Positions 15,736-25,939 are shown, counted from the stretch's first letter. The stretch is 64,000 nucleotides of DNA from CAVALG01 sp045576295 (GCA_045576295.1 JAZNGF010000049.1:1-64000); one strand, 5' to 3'. Numbers and translations: made by a program. The notes: generated by a model not told the origin, from the sequence alone.

Positions 15736-18468
15736 TTACTGTTCAGCAGGAAATTTATCTAAAAGCTTTGCGCTGTAACGCGCAATAAGAACTGCATCCC
15801 CAACATTAATAGATCCATCACCGTTAACATCGGAAAATTTTGCTTCATTTTCATCAAGTGTTTCAAGCTTTGCGGCCACTTTTGAAATAACAACTGCGTC
15901 GTTTATATTAGTAACGCCATCGCCGTTCGCATCGCCCAAAACGCCTTCAGGCTCAAGCTCCATTACCGAATATAAACTAAAATGGTTGGTTGTGAAAACC
16001 ATGCAACCATTCTCGAAAACCGCATTCATGTCGGTTAAATTTCCGTTTTCATCAATGAAATAAACAACGCAATTTTTGCCGTTCATACTTTCAGGAACAG
16101 GGATAGACACCGTTACATCGCCGTTTGGCTGAACCTTTTCCCCGTCTTTTTCAAAGTATATATCATATATAAGCGCTGAAGAAACCTCTGCACCTTCGGG
16201 CAGTTTAACCTCAATGCTCTCGAGGTTAACTGCAGTTACCGAAAAGTTTGTGTCAGGGCTTAAAACGGCCAAAGGCATTTCAACCGAAACGCCGCCACTT
16301 TCAGCCTTTCGCAAAGTTACGCAGTAAAAGTAATTGTTCCAAGCATACATTTGAGCATATGAGCCATCATACACATAAAAGGTTAAATCATCACACTGAT
16401 GAAATGCACTGCCACCTATACTTGTAACACTTTCGGGAAGTTTTATGTTAGCAAGCTTGTTGCAGCAAGCAAATGCAAAGTCACCTATGCTTTCAACATT
16501 ATTGCCTATATTTATACTTGTAAGCTCCCAGCAAAAGGCAATCGCCCATTCACCTATGCTTGTTACAGTGTTTGGGAGTGTTACACTTGTAAGTTTTTCA
16601 CAAGCATAAAAGGCTCTGTCTGCTATTTTTTCAACACCGTTCGGCACGTTATAAAAAGTATCTTCTTTCGCCATTGGGTATTGAAGCAGCTCTGTAGCAT
16701 CTTTATTAAACAGAACGCCATCTTGCGAAGAGTAGTGCTCATTATTTTTAGCAACGTTTATTTCAGTGAGCGCTTGGCAATTAAAAAACGCCTCATTGCC
16801 AATGCTAGTTACACCACTGCCTATTGTTACACTTTCCAAAGCAATACTGTAACTAAAAGCGCCTTCACCTATGCTTGTTATATTATTCGGTATAACAATG
16901 CTTTCAAGAGCGTTACATTCATTAAAAGTGTAATCGCCTATAATTGTTAAACCATCACTTAATGTTATGCTTGCAAGTGAATCGCAATAAGCAAACGCAT
17001 ACGAACCCAAACTTGTTACACTGTTTGGTATAATAATACTTTTAAGCGAATCGCAGCCCATAAACGCATTATCTGCAATGGTTGTTACACTGTTTGGTAT
17101 AGTAATATTTTCAAGTGAAGAACAATTTGCAAACGCAGATGCACCAATGCTTGTTACACTACTTGGTATGGTTACATTTTTAAGAGAGTGGCATTCTCTA
17201 AACATCCAATAGCCAACGCTTGTTAACCCTTTGCCGATTACAGCACTTTCAAGAGATTTGCACCCTGAAAAAGCCGCTTGACCAACGCTTGTTACACTGT
17301 CGGGTATAACAATGCTTTTAAGGGCAGTGCAATTTGAAAACACCCAATCACCAATAGTTGTAACATTGTTCCCGAGTTTTATTCTTTTAATTGATGGGCT
17401 TTCGGTAAATGCATTACCGGGAATAACTGTTACTTTATCGGGCAAGATTACATTTTCAAGCACCGCGCAACGGTAAAATGCCGCCATTGCGAGTGTTGTT
17501 ACCGTGCTTGGAACGGTGTAATCGGTTCCCGATTTTCTTGCAGGGTAATGAATTAATTCGGTTATATCTTTGTTAAACAAAACGTCGTTTTTTGAACAAA
17601 AGCTAACATTGCTTTCATCAACACTAAACGAAACAAGGCTTGTGCAACCGCGAAAGGCGAAATTATCAATCTTTGAAACACCGCTTCCAATCTTAATGCT
17701 CGCAAGTGCTGTGCAATCTTCAAAAGCGCAGCTACCGATAGTTGTAACGCTGTTTGGAACGTCAATAACCTGTAACGCTGTGCAATCTGAAAATGACGCA
17801 AAGCCGATTTTTTCTAAACCGCTTGGCAATTTAATTTGCTCAAGCGAAACGCAATCACGAAATGCCCAACCACCTATTTCTTTTAACCCACTACCAAGAG
17901 TTACATTTGAAAGCGAAGTACAACCATCAAACGCATCACTTTCAATAATCGTTACACTATTGGGTATAACAACAGTTTGAAGTGCGGTGCAATCTTGAAA
18001 AGCATCGTCGCAAATGGTTTCAACCCCGTTTGCAACTATGTAACTTGAATCCTGCTTTGCTTGGGGGTATTTGATTAATTCTGTTGCAGGTTTATTAAAC
18101 AAAACACCATCTAAAGACAAATAGTTTTGGTTGTTTTCGTCTATATTAATTGAAACAAGCTTTGAGCAATACATAAACGCGCCGTAATCAATGTTAGTTA
18201 TGCCGCTTGGTATTGTCACACTTGTTATATTGTCCTTGCAATTATCAAATGCTCTATACCCAATCTCGGTTACAGGGTAACCGCCAAGGGTTGACGGAAT
18301 TTCCACATCACCGCTAACCGATGAGTCAACATCGGTGATTTTCACACCACCGTCTTCTATGCTATAGGCATATACCCCTTCGGTTTCGGCCGAAGCGGTA
18401 AAACCTATACCCGCAAAAACACTAAAAATAACACAAAAAGATAGCATAATACAAACAAGCCTTTTCAT
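15736..18468 (-). CDS. Secreted BspA-type LRR protein with C-terminal dockerin
   Basis: Start placed at 18468 because AGGAGGTC lies just before it; the longer frame adds 15 non-signal-like residues. The 910-residue protein has a signal peptide (1-27), about 25 BspA-type LRRs (about 50-700), a beta-rich linker (about 715-835) and a type I dockerin (about 839-910) with two calcium-loop repeats, DANGDGVTNINDAVV and DVNGDGSINVGDAVL. A dockerin would plug the protein into a cohesin-bearing scaffold, an alternative to the SLH anchoring of its two neighbours. No cohesin is encoded here. Three short segments of the form CSxxGVLFNKxxTELIxYP interrupt the LRRs. Confidence 0.9.
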   Translation of the reverse strand: MKRLVCIMLSFCVIFSVFAGIGFTASAETEGVYAYSIEDGGVKITDVDSSVSGDVEIPSTLGGYPVTEIGYRAFDNCKDNITSVTIPSGITNIDYGAFMYCSKLVSINIDENNQNYLSLDGVLFNKPATELIKYPQAKQDSSYIVANGVETICDDAFQDCTALQTVVIPNSVTIIESDAFDGCTSLSNVTLGSGLKEIGGWAFRDCVSLEQIKLPSGLEKIGFASFSDCTALQVIDVPNSVTTIGSCAFEDCTALASIKIGSGVSKIDNFAFRGCTSLVSFSVDESNVSFCSKNDVLFNKDITELIHYPARKSGTDYTVPSTVTTLAMAAFYRCAVLENVILPDKVTVIPGNAFTESPSIKRIKLGNNVTTIGDWVFSNCTALKSIVIPDSVTSVGQAAFSGCKSLESAVIGKGLTSVGYWMFRECHSLKNVTIPSSVTSIGASAFANCSSLENITIPNSVTTIADNAFMGCDSLKSIIIPNSVTSLGSYAFAYCDSLASITLSDGLTIIGDYTFNECNALESIVIPNNITSIGEGAFSYSIALESVTIGSGVTSIGNEAFFNCQALTEINVAKNNEHYSSQDGVLFNKDATELLQYPMAKEDTFYNVPNGVEKIADRAFYACEKLTSVTLPNTVTSIGEWAIAFCWELTSINIGNNVESIGDFAFACCNKLANIKLPESVTSIGGSAFHQCDDLTFYVYDGSYAQMYAWNNYFYCVTLRKAESGGVSVEMPLAVLSPDTNFSVTAVNLESIEVKLPEGAEVSSALIYDIYFEKDGEKVQPNGDVTVSIPVPESMNGKNCVVYFIDENGNLTDMNAVFENGCMVFTTNHFSLYSVMELEPEGVLGDANGDGVTNINDAVVISKVAAKLETLDENEAKFSDVNGDGSINVGDAVLIARYSAKLLDKFPAEQ

Positions 18469-18577
18469 ATTTGACCTCCTGCAAAAATAATTATTACATA
18501 GAGTATTTATCAAAATGTTATTTTAATTATTTTAACACACAATTCACTCTAAAACAAGGAGTTAAGGCACAAAATGA

Positions 18578-18601
18578 AAGCGGCAGGATCACCTGCCGCT
18601 T
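18578..18601 (-). terminator. Terminator of the 1045-residue LRR gene
   Basis: Perfect 10-bp stem AAGCGGCAGG/CCTGCCGCTT with a 4-nt loop, followed on the minus strand by TTCATTTTG. Confidence 0.75.
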
Positions 18602-18660
18602 AAAATTAAATTAAAAGTGATATTTTAACGTAACTACACAATATGATTGCAATTATTATG

Positions 18661-21600
18661 TTAGAAAACTTTTCTTTTATAAATGTTATACATCATCTGC
18701 GCTATTTCACAGCGTTGTGCAGTACCTTGTGGAGCAATAGTGTAATAGTTCTTACCTTCTATAATACCTCTGTCTATTGCCCAAATAACAGCTTCCGTTG
18801 CATAATCGGTTACACTGCCATAATCAGCATATTGATTCGCAATTCTCTGCCTTGTCGAGTAAGAAACACTAACATCTAACCCTTTATAAATTGCATACCT
18901 ATAAAGGAAGGTAACCATCTGCTCGCGGGTTATCATATCACTAACACCGAACAAGCCGTTGTTATAACCAGTAACTATTCCATTTTTATAGCCCCAATTA
19001 ACTGCCGCCTCATAGTAGCTGTTAATGCCCACATCCGGGAACTGACCGTGTTTAGTTGCATAGGAATCAAGGTCGGCGCCGTCTAAACGGGCTAAAATCA
19101 ACAAAAAGTCTTGGCGCTGAATGCCGTTAGTTGTGCCGAAGTATCCGTTTTCGTATCCAACAACAATTCCTCTACCTGCCGAGTAAATAACTGCATCATA
19201 ATACCAGCCATCCTCATAAGTGTCGGGAAAAACTGTTTCTTTCCTCTTAATCAAGTTCCAAGAGTAATTAGAACTTAAATAGTCAACCTCAGGGTCTATA
19301 AAAGAAATATTATATTCCTCACCACTTAGTAAGGGCCAACCTTTTACCCTTTTGTTATACACAATAACATTACCTATTTCATCAGTTATTATTACCGATG
19401 AATCATTTAAATCATATACATCATAATTATTTTCGGTAACACGAAGAGTATAAACACCCGTTTCCATTACATTATCCACTGTAACAAAAGGAGGCTGCTC
19501 TTTTGTTCTAACTATAAGCGATGAACTTGCAGGGCTTGGATTAAGCTGCTCGGTTCCTGCCTTGCGTTGATAGAAGATATAGCTTGTTTCGGGTTGCAGG
19601 TTATCAAACACTGGGCTTGCCTGCCAGTTAACGCCATCTTTCGAATACTCATAACCATCAATTGCGCCAAGTTCAACTCTTTCATGCGTTTTGCTCACAA
19701 TAGTTGGCGATTCGGGTGCAATTTGCTCACCTTTTTCGGTTGAGGCAACAGTTCCTTCGCTTGCTTTTCCTGCATAGGCTTGAGAAGTTTCTGTATACCT
19801 TTGGTAAAAGGTGTATTCAGTTGCTTGAGCAAGCCCTGTAAACACGTTGCTTGATTGCCAATCTGTGCCGTTCATTGAATACTCACAGCCTTCGGTTGCA
19901 ACAAGGGTTATACTACTTTTTGTTCTGTTTTCAACCACCGGTGCGTTAGGTATTAGCAGTTGTTTCGATTTGTCTGTTGTGATGTTTGTACCCGAACTCT
20001 TCTTACCTGCTTCATGAACACCTGTTTCTGCATTTCTTTGGTAGAAGATATATTCAGTTGCGGGTGAAAGCCCTGTAAATTCATTGCTTTTCTGCCAGTC
20101 TGTGCCGTTAACGCTATATTCACAACCTTCTACGGGGTATAGTTTTACCGATGTATCGGTAAAACTTAAAATGTTGGGTGCCGATGCAACTGCCTGACTA
20201 AGCTTAAGAATAACATTCAAACCCTCGCTTGTTTGGCTAACATTTGAATTGCTTGCTTGCTTAACCCTTTGATAGAAGGTATATTCGGTTGCTGGTGTTA
20301 AATTAACAAACACTGTGCTATCTTGCCAGTCGGTTCCGTTAACACTGTATTCAAAGCCTTCGGTGGCGATAAGCGCAACAGTACCTGAATATTTACAGTC
20401 AATTGTTGGCTTTTGAGGAGTTTTACTATATTTGCAAATACTGCAGGTGTGCCCGCTATTTAGCACATAAATGTGTCCATCTACAATTCTCTCTTTCCCG
20501 CACTCGTTACAATTTATATCGCAGGCATTGTCATAAACGTGATCTGGAACAATTCTAACATCACCACATTCATTGCAACTATCATCGCAAGCGTTGTCGT
20601 AAATGTGATTAGAAGCATCCCGCTCTTTTTCACATATATTACAATTAGTATCGCAAGCATTGTCAACATAATGCCAAGTAGCAGAGATTAAATTTTCATT
20701 AAAGTTTGATATATTTATAGACTCTTTATCATTAACAGTCCCTATATACCACACCTCTTTAAGATCTGTGCAATATTCAAATGCATAAGCATCTATGTTT
20801 ATTACGCTTTTAGGAATTTCAACGCTGACAAGCTGTGTGCATCCTTCAAAAGCAGAACGACCAATACTTGTTACGCTGTTTGGTATTTTTACACTTGTAA
20901 GCGTAGTGCAATCCTCAAACAAAGAGGCCCCTATACTTATTACACTGTTAGGAATGCTAACACTTTCAAGACCAACGCAATTATAAAATGCGTAGCTTCC
21001 GATACTTGTTACACTGTTAGGTATATCAATGCTTTTAAGGCCAGAACATCCTCTGAATGCTGCGTGGCCAATACTTTTTACACTATTAGGAACAACTAAA
21101 TTTGCAAGCTGTGTGCAGCCATCAAAGGCATACCAACCAATGCTTGTTACACCTAAAGGTATTGCATAATTCGAATTGGTTTTTCCTTCAGGATACATAA
21201 TTAATTCTGAAATTTCTTTATTAAATAAAACACCGCTAACCGAACAATAAGCATCATTATCTTCTTCAACATTTATCGCAGCAAGAGCAGCGCATTTACT
21301 AAATGCATTATCACCAATGTTTGTTACACTTTTAGGAATTATAACACTTGTAAGACCTGTACATCCTCTAAAAGCATACTCACCAATATTTGCAACACCG
21401 TTGGGAATATTTACATTTTTAAGAGCAATGCAATATTCAAATGCACTATTTCCTATACTTTCTACACTATTAGGAATTTCAAGGCTCTTAAGCCTGCCAC
21501 AGCAAGAAAATGTACTATTACCTATGCTTGTTATACCATTAGGTATCTCAACGCTTGTAATCCCTGCACAATTATAAAATGCACTATCACCTATTCTTAT

Positions 21601-21798
21601 TACAGGGTTCCCACCTAACGTTGACGGGATTGTTATATCACCACTGATAGAATCATCAACATCGGTTATTATCGCTTCGCCATGCAAAATGGAATATGTA
21701 TAATACCCTGCGATTTCAGCCGAAGCATTAAACTCAACAACCGAAAGAAGGTTTAAGCAAATGCAAAACAATAAAACAAAACTAATAATTCTTTTCAT
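18661..21798 (-). CDS. Large secreted LRR/Fn3-like/SLH surface protein
   Basis: 1045 residues in a mosaic. Signal peptide 1-27; BspA-type LRRs about 55-365; a cysteine-rich block about 375-455 with three copies of DNACDxxCNxCG spaced by about 22 residues, resembling zinc-ribbon-like repeats; then four about 80-residue Fn3-like units (about 465-790), each holding EYSxNGTDWQ and ATEYxFYQR; a unique linker; and three SLH domains (about 856-1045). The SLH part closely resembles that of the 602-residue protein. Likely a wall-anchored adhesin. The cysteine block outside the cell is unusual and could bind metal or form disulfides. Confidence 0.88.
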   Translation of the reverse strand: MKRIISFVLLFCICLNLLSVVEFNASAEIAGYYTYSILHGEAIITDVDDSISGDITIPSTLGGNPVIRIGDSAFYNCAGITSVEIPNGITSIGNSTFSCCGRLKSLEIPNSVESIGNSAFEYCIALKNVNIPNGVANIGEYAFRGCTGLTSVIIPKSVTNIGDNAFSKCAALAAINVEEDNDAYCSVSGVLFNKEISELIMYPEGKTNSNYAIPLGVTSIGWYAFDGCTQLANLVVPNSVKSIGHAAFRGCSGLKSIDIPNSVTSIGSYAFYNCVGLESVSIPNSVISIGASLFEDCTTLTSVKIPNSVTSIGRSAFEGCTQLVSVEIPKSVINIDAYAFEYCTDLKEVWYIGTVNDKESINISNFNENLISATWHYVDNACDTNCNICEKERDASNHIYDNACDDSCNECGDVRIVPDHVYDNACDINCNECGKERIVDGHIYVLNSGHTCSICKYSKTPQKPTIDCKYSGTVALIATEGFEYSVNGTDWQDSTVFVNLTPATEYTFYQRVKQASNSNVSQTSEGLNVILKLSQAVASAPNILSFTDTSVKLYPVEGCEYSVNGTDWQKSNEFTGLSPATEYIFYQRNAETGVHEAGKKSSGTNITTDKSKQLLIPNAPVVENRTKSSITLVATEGCEYSMNGTDWQSSNVFTGLAQATEYTFYQRYTETSQAYAGKASEGTVASTEKGEQIAPESPTIVSKTHERVELGAIDGYEYSKDGVNWQASPVFDNLQPETSYIFYQRKAGTEQLNPSPASSSLIVRTKEQPPFVTVDNVMETGVYTLRVTENNYDVYDLNDSSVIITDEIGNVIVYNKRVKGWPLLSGEEYNISFIDPEVDYLSSNYSWNLIKRKETVFPDTYEDGWYYDAVIYSAGRGIVVGYENGYFGTTNGIQRQDFLLILARLDGADLDSYATKHGQFPDVGINSYYEAAVNWGYKNGIVTGYNNGLFGVSDMITREQMVTFLYRYAIYKGLDVSVSYSTRQRIANQYADYGSVTDYATEAVIWAIDRGIIEGKNYYTIAPQGTAQRCEIAQMMYNIYKRKVF

Positions 21799-21846
21799 CG
21801 GATCCTCCTGTTAAAACTTACACTAATTGATATAATTTTCTAAATT

Positions 21847-21875
21847 AGTATATAATAAACATAAAATTAAGTCAA
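21847..21875 (-). promoter_or_regulatory. Promoter of the 1045-residue LRR gene
   Basis: TTGACT (plus 21870-21875), 17 bp, TATACT (plus 21847-21852) on the minus strand. Confidence 0.75.
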
Positions 21876-21932
21876 CAAACTTTCCAATTAATTTCCATAT
21901 ATTGAATATTTTAACTAATTTCAACAAAAATA

Positions 21933-21964
21933 AAAGTCTTACCGAACAAAAACGGTAAGACTTT
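21933..21964 (-). terminator. Terminator of the asd-dapA-dapB operon
   Basis: Perfect 12-bp stem (AAAGTCTTACCG/CGGTAAGACTTT), 8-nt loop; TTATTTTTG follows on the minus strand. Confidence 0.9.
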
Positions 21965-21985
21965 AACAAAACAATTAAACAATTT

Positions 21986-22732
21986 TTATACTATGCTTGA
22001 CATATCGTAAAGGCCGGGTTTAGCGCCGTCGATAAATCTTGCGGCGTTAATTGCGCCAACTGCGAAAACATTTTTAGAAAATGCCGCGTGTTTAAGCGAA
22101 ACAACCTCATCGTTACCCGCGAATATAACCTCGTGTTCGCCAACGATGGTGCCACCGCGAACGGCATGCATGCCAATTTCGTTAGGTGAACGTTTTGCCC
22201 TTTTTGAATGGCGGTCATACTCGTATGTCATTGAATTATCAAGTGTTTTATTAATTTCGTTAGCAAGCATTATTGCAGTGCCGCTGGGTGCATCAATTTT
22301 CTGGTTATGATGCTTTTCGATAATTTCAATATCGAAGTTCCCGCCAAGCACGCAGGCTGCCTTTTTAGCAAGCGATACCAAAAGGTTAATACCAAGCGAC
22401 ATATTAAATGTGAAAAACACCGCAACCTTTTCAGACGCTTTGTGAATAAGTTCAATATCACTGTCAGAAAGTCCTGTTGTTGCAATAACAGCAGGTATAG
22501 AATTTTCGGTTGCATAGCGGAGTGTGCTTGGCAATAGTGAAGGGTGAGAAAAATCGATAATCACATCGCCCTTAACATTAACCGAATCGAACGATTCAAA
22601 TATAGGGTAGGAAGACTCGGCCGCAACCTTATCAACACCTGCAACAATTTGGCATTCTTCAAAATCTGCAACGCAGTTCGTAATTGCTCTGCCCATTTTT
22701 CCGCTGCATCCGCAAAGAATAATGTTAGTCAT
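21986..22732 (-). CDS. dapB: 4-hydroxy-tetrahydrodipicolinate reductase
   Basis: DapB reduces the DapA product to tetrahydrodipicolinate with NAD(P)H in lysine and diaminopimelate synthesis. The 248-residue protein has the nucleotide loop GCSGKMGRAI at the N-terminus and the catalytic/substrate segment IIEKHHNQKIDAPSGTA (about residues 135-151) with the paired histidines and the lysine. Last gene of the asd-dapA-dapB operon, ending at a strong terminator. Diaminopimelate also feeds peptidoglycan and dipicolinate for spores. Confidence 0.95.
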   Translation of the reverse strand: MTNIILCGCSGKMGRAITNCVADFEECQIVAGVDKVAAESSYPIFESFDSVNVKGDVIIDFSHPSLLPSTLRYATENSIPAVIATTGLSDSDIELIHKASEKVAVFFTFNMSLGINLLVSLAKKAACVLGGNFDIEIIEKHHNQKIDAPSGTAIMLANEINKTLDNSMTYEYDRHSKRAKRSPNEIGMHAVRGGTIVGEHEVIFAGNDEVVSLKHAAFSKNVFAVGAINAARFIDGAKPGLYDMSSIV

Positions 22733-22764
22733 ATTTTCACTTCCGTTTAAATTCTTGAAACCTT

Positions 22765-23652
22765 TTAAATTAAGCCGACCTTTTTCATGCTGTTAACCAA
22801 TATTTCGCGGTGAGCCGCTGTGGGGTTCACAAGCGGCAACCTAATTTTATTGGTGCAAAGCCCCAAAATGCTCATAGCTTCTTTAATCATTATGGGGTTC
22901 GATTCAATAAACAGCGCTTCAATCAGCTCGGCATATTTAATTTGAAGCTCTGCTGCCCTATTTGCGTCTCCTTCAAAAAATGCCAAGCACATTTCGCGTG
23001 TTTCGCGCGGCAGTATATTCGACACAACCGAAATAACCCCTATTCCGCCAAGCGAAAGGGTTGGAACAATTTGGTTATCGTTCCCGGTGTAAATGTCGAG
23101 TTTATCACCGCAAAGGGCGCGTGTTTTTAAAACCGAACCTATATCCCCGTTTGCCTCTTTAACGGCGGCAATGTTCGGGTGCTCGGCTAAAACCTTATAG
23201 GTTTCGGGAAACATATTAGTCCCCGTGCGAGAAGGAACATTATAAAGTATTACAGGAATACCTGCATTATCTGCAATGTATGTGTAATGCTTAATAAGCC
23301 CATCCTGCGTAGGTCTGTTATAATACGGCGTTACCGATAACACGGCATCAGCGCCGAGTTTTGCAGCAGCACGGCAGGTTTCAACCGAATGAAGGGTATC
23401 GTTACTGCCCGTTCCTGCTATTATTTTTGTTTTCCCTTTAGCGTATTCTATAACCTTTTCGATTACTTTAAGATGTTCCTCAATTTTAAGCGTTGGCGCC
23501 TCACCCGTTGTTCCGCAAACCACAAGTGCATCAATTTCTGCCTCGATTTGCTGGCGGACAATGCGTTTAAGTGCCTCGTAATCCACTTCACCGTTTACCT
23601 TCATAGGCGTTATAAGTGCAGTGCCACATCCCGTAAATATTCGATTTTTCAT
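22765..23652 (-). CDS. dapA: 4-hydroxy-tetrahydrodipicolinate synthase
   Basis: DapA condenses aspartate semialdehyde and pyruvate. The 295-residue barrel has the family signatures CGTTGEAPTL, SVTPYYNRPTQDGL (catalytic tyrosine), and VKEANGD, whose lysine (about residue 162) forms the Schiff base with pyruvate. It lies between asd and dapB, the enzymes acting before and after it, with 23- and 32-bp gaps. Confidence 0.96.
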   Translation of the reverse strand: MKNRIFTGCGTALITPMKVNGEVDYEALKRIVRQQIEAEIDALVVCGTTGEAPTLKIEEHLKVIEKVIEYAKGKTKIIAGTGSNDTLHSVETCRAAAKLGADAVLSVTPYYNRPTQDGLIKHYTYIADNAGIPVILYNVPSRTGTNMFPETYKVLAEHPNIAAVKEANGDIGSVLKTRALCGDKLDIYTGNDNQIVPTLSLGGIGVISVVSNILPRETREMCLAFFEGDANRAAELQIKYAELIEALFIESNPIMIKEAMSILGLCTNKIRLPLVNPTAAHREILVNSMKKVGLI

Positions 23653-23675
23653 AGAACAGCCCCCAAAGAGATATT

Positions 23676-24755
23676 TTAATCCATATATCCCTCAGCACAC
23701 AGAAGCTCAGCTAAAAGAACGCCGCCACCTGCAGCACCCCTGAGTGTGTTGTGCGACATACAGACAAATTTGTAATCATATTGGGTATCTTCACGCAACC
23801 TACCAATTGAGATAGCCATACCACCCTCAAGGTCGCGCTGTAATTTCGACTGCGGGAGGTTATCTTCGGCAAAGTAGTTTAAGAACTGCTTAGGTGCGCT
23901 GGGCAATTCGAGTTCCTGTGCCCTACCCTTAAATTCTTTCCATATATTTAGTATTTCCTCTTTTGCAGGTTTTTTATCAAACTTTACAAAAACTGCCGCC
24001 ATATGACCATCTGACACAGGAACACGCAGGCACTGTGCAGTGAAGCTCGGCTTGCAAGCGTCAATAATTTTGCCGCCTTCAACCTTACCCCAAATTTTAA
24101 GGGGTTCTTGTTCCGACTTTTCCTCTTCGCCGCCGATAAACGGAATTACGTTATCAACGATTTCAGGGAAGGTTTCAAATGTTTTGCCTGCGCCAGAAAT
24201 TGCCTGATATGTGCAAACAAGTGCACTATCAATACCATAATCATTAAGAGGATATAATGCAGGAACATAGCTTTGGAGTGAGCAGTTAGATTTAACCGCA
24301 ATAAATCCGCGCTTTGTGCCAAGCCTTTCCCTTTGCGATTCAATAACCTTAATATGGTCGGCGTTAAGTTCGGGGATAACCATAGGAACGTCATCAGTGT
24401 GGCGATGAGCGCTGTTGTTTGAAATAACAGGGCATTCAGCCTTTGCATACATTTCTTCGAGCGCTTTAATTTCATCCTTTTTCATATTAACTGCGCAGAA
24501 AACAAAATCAACAAGCTCAACTATTTTTTCAATATCAGCAGTAGCATCAAAGATAATCATATCCTTCATTTTTTCGGGCATAGGTGTTTTCATAGCCCAG
24601 CGAGAACCAACAGCATCTTTATAGGTTTTGCCTGCACTGCCTGCGCTTGCCGCTAATGCAGTAACATTAAACCAAGGGTGGTTTTCGAGTAATGTTGCAA
24701 ATCTTTGACCAACCATACCGGTTGCGCCGATAATACCAACGTTATACTTTTTCAT
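23676..24755 (-). CDS. asd: Aspartate-semialdehyde dehydrogenase
   Basis: Start set at 24755 (MKKYNVGIIGATGMVGQRF), preceded by AAAGGA; the longer frame overlaps the divergent promoter region. The 359-residue protein reduces aspartyl phosphate to the semialdehyde. NADP loop GATGMVGQ at the N-terminus, active-site cysteine in VKSNCSLQS (about residue 155), general-base histidine in RVPVSDGHMAAV. Length and motifs fit the archaeal/fungal-like branch found in many Clostridia rather than the E. coli type. First gene of the lysine operon. Confidence 0.95.
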   Translation of the reverse strand: MKKYNVGIIGATGMVGQRFATLLENHPWFNVTALAASAGSAGKTYKDAVGSRWAMKTPMPEKMKDMIIFDATADIEKIVELVDFVFCAVNMKKDEIKALEEMYAKAECPVISNNSAHRHTDDVPMVIPELNADHIKVIESQRERLGTKRGFIAVKSNCSLQSYVPALYPLNDYGIDSALVCTYQAISGAGKTFETFPEIVDNVIPFIGGEEEKSEQEPLKIWGKVEGGKIIDACKPSFTAQCLRVPVSDGHMAAVFVKFDKKPAKEEILNIWKEFKGRAQELELPSAPKQFLNYFAEDNLPQSKLQRDLEGGMAISIGRLREDTQYDYKFVCMSHNTLRGAAGGGVLLAELLCAEGYMD

Positions 24756-24848
24756 ACAATCAACTATCCTTTCAATTTGAGTTTGTTTCACAAAAATGCA
24801 AAACAAAGCCCGATTATTCCAAAAAAACATTGCAATATATCTCTAAAA

Positions 24849-24877
24849 ATGATAACATTACAAATGTCGATTGTCAA
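24849..24877 (-). promoter_or_regulatory. asd promoter
   Basis: TTGACA (plus 24872-24877), 17 bp, TATCAT (plus 24849-24854) on the minus strand. No lysine riboswitch fits in the roughly 90-nt leader. Confidence 0.75.
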
Positions 24878-24916
24878 ATAATTTTATTAGATATTTATGT
24901 ATTTTCGGAGCATTAT

Positions 24917-25939
24917 ATGAAAAAAAGTGATTTTTATTATGATTTACCAAAAGAACTTATCGCCCAAACGCCGGTAGAGCCGCGAAATCACTCGCGTTTA
25001 CTAACCCTTGGCAGAGCTACAGGTGATATTTGCCACAAGCATTTTTATAATTTAACCGAGCACCTTAAAAAGGGCGACACGCTTATTCTTAACGATACAA
25101 GGGTGCTGCCTGCGCGTATGTTTGGAACACGCAGCACAGGTGCTATAGTTGAATTTGTGCTCTTAAAATGCATTGATGCCACCCGCTGGGAATGCCTTGC
25201 AGGCCCCGGAAGAAAAGCGAAACCCGGTGATAAGTTTACTTTCAGCGATGAACTCTCGGCCGTTATTGCCGACGTTACAGCTGAAGGCAACCGAATTGTT
25301 GAATTTAAATATAACGGTAATTTTTATGAAATTATCGACCGCATAGGTCAAATGCCGCTGCCACCCTATATAACCGAAAAGCTAAATGATAAAGAACGTT
25401 ACCAAACCGTTTATTCAAAAGAAATGGGCTCAGCCGCGGCACCAACCGCAGGCCTTCACTTTACAAAAGAAATGCTTGATGAAATTAAGGAGATGGGTGT
25501 TAATATAGGTTATGTTACACTGCACGTTGGGCTTGGAACCTTTAGGCCCGTTAAGGTTGATAACATTACCGAGCACAAAATGCACAGCGAAAGCTACCAT
25601 ATCCCCAAAGAAACAGCCGAGCTTATTAACAACACAAAGAAGGCAGGTGGCCGCGTTATATGCGTTGGAACCACCTCTTGCAGAACAGTTGAAAGCGCCG
25701 CAAACCTATTGGGAAATGAATTAACCGAATGCAGCGGCTCAACCGATATTTTTATATACCCGGGCTACGAGTTTAAATGTATGGACGGGCTTATAACCAA
25801 CTTCCACCTGCCCGAAAGCACACTTATTATGTTGGTGTCTGCTTTTGCAGGGTATGAAAACGTTATGAACGCATATAAGGTTGCGGTTGATGAAAAATAT
25901 CGTTTTTTCAGTTTCGGAGATGCAATGCTGATTTTATAG
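24917..25939 (+). CDS. queA: tRNA preQ1 ribosyltransferase-isomerase
   Basis: QueA transfers the ribosyl moiety of AdoMet to preQ1 in tRNA, giving epoxyqueuosine. Start set at 24917 (MKKSDFYYDLPKELIAQTP, with CGGAG upstream). The 340-residue length is standard. Signatures include YDLPKELIAQ.P, LILNDTRVLPAR, GSAAAPTAGLHFT, and TNFHLPESTLIMLVSAFAG near the C-terminus. Adjacent to tgt, the previous enzyme of the same pathway. No preQ1 riboswitch seen. Confidence 0.95.
   Translation: MKKSDFYYDLPKELIAQTPVEPRNHSRLLTLGRATGDICHKHFYNLTEHLKKGDTLILNDTRVLPARMFGTRSTGAIVEFVLLKCIDATRWECLAGPGRKAKPGDKFTFSDELSAVIADVTAEGNRIVEFKYNGNFYEIIDRIGQMPLPPYITEKLNDKERYQTVYSKEMGSAAAPTAGLHFTKEMLDEIKEMGVNIGYVTLHVGLGTFRPVKVDNITEHKMHSESYHIPKETAELINNTKKAGGRVICVGTTSCRTVESAANLLGNELTECSGSTDIFIYPGYEFKCMDGLITNFHLPESTLIMLVSAFAGYENVMNAYKVAVDEKYRFFSFGDAMLIL

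Noticed and set aside
13768..21798. Regular about 69-bp periodicity resembling a repeat array
   Set aside because: It is the codon-level trace of 23-residue leucine-rich repeats, not a CRISPR array; there are no identical repeats with unique spacers.
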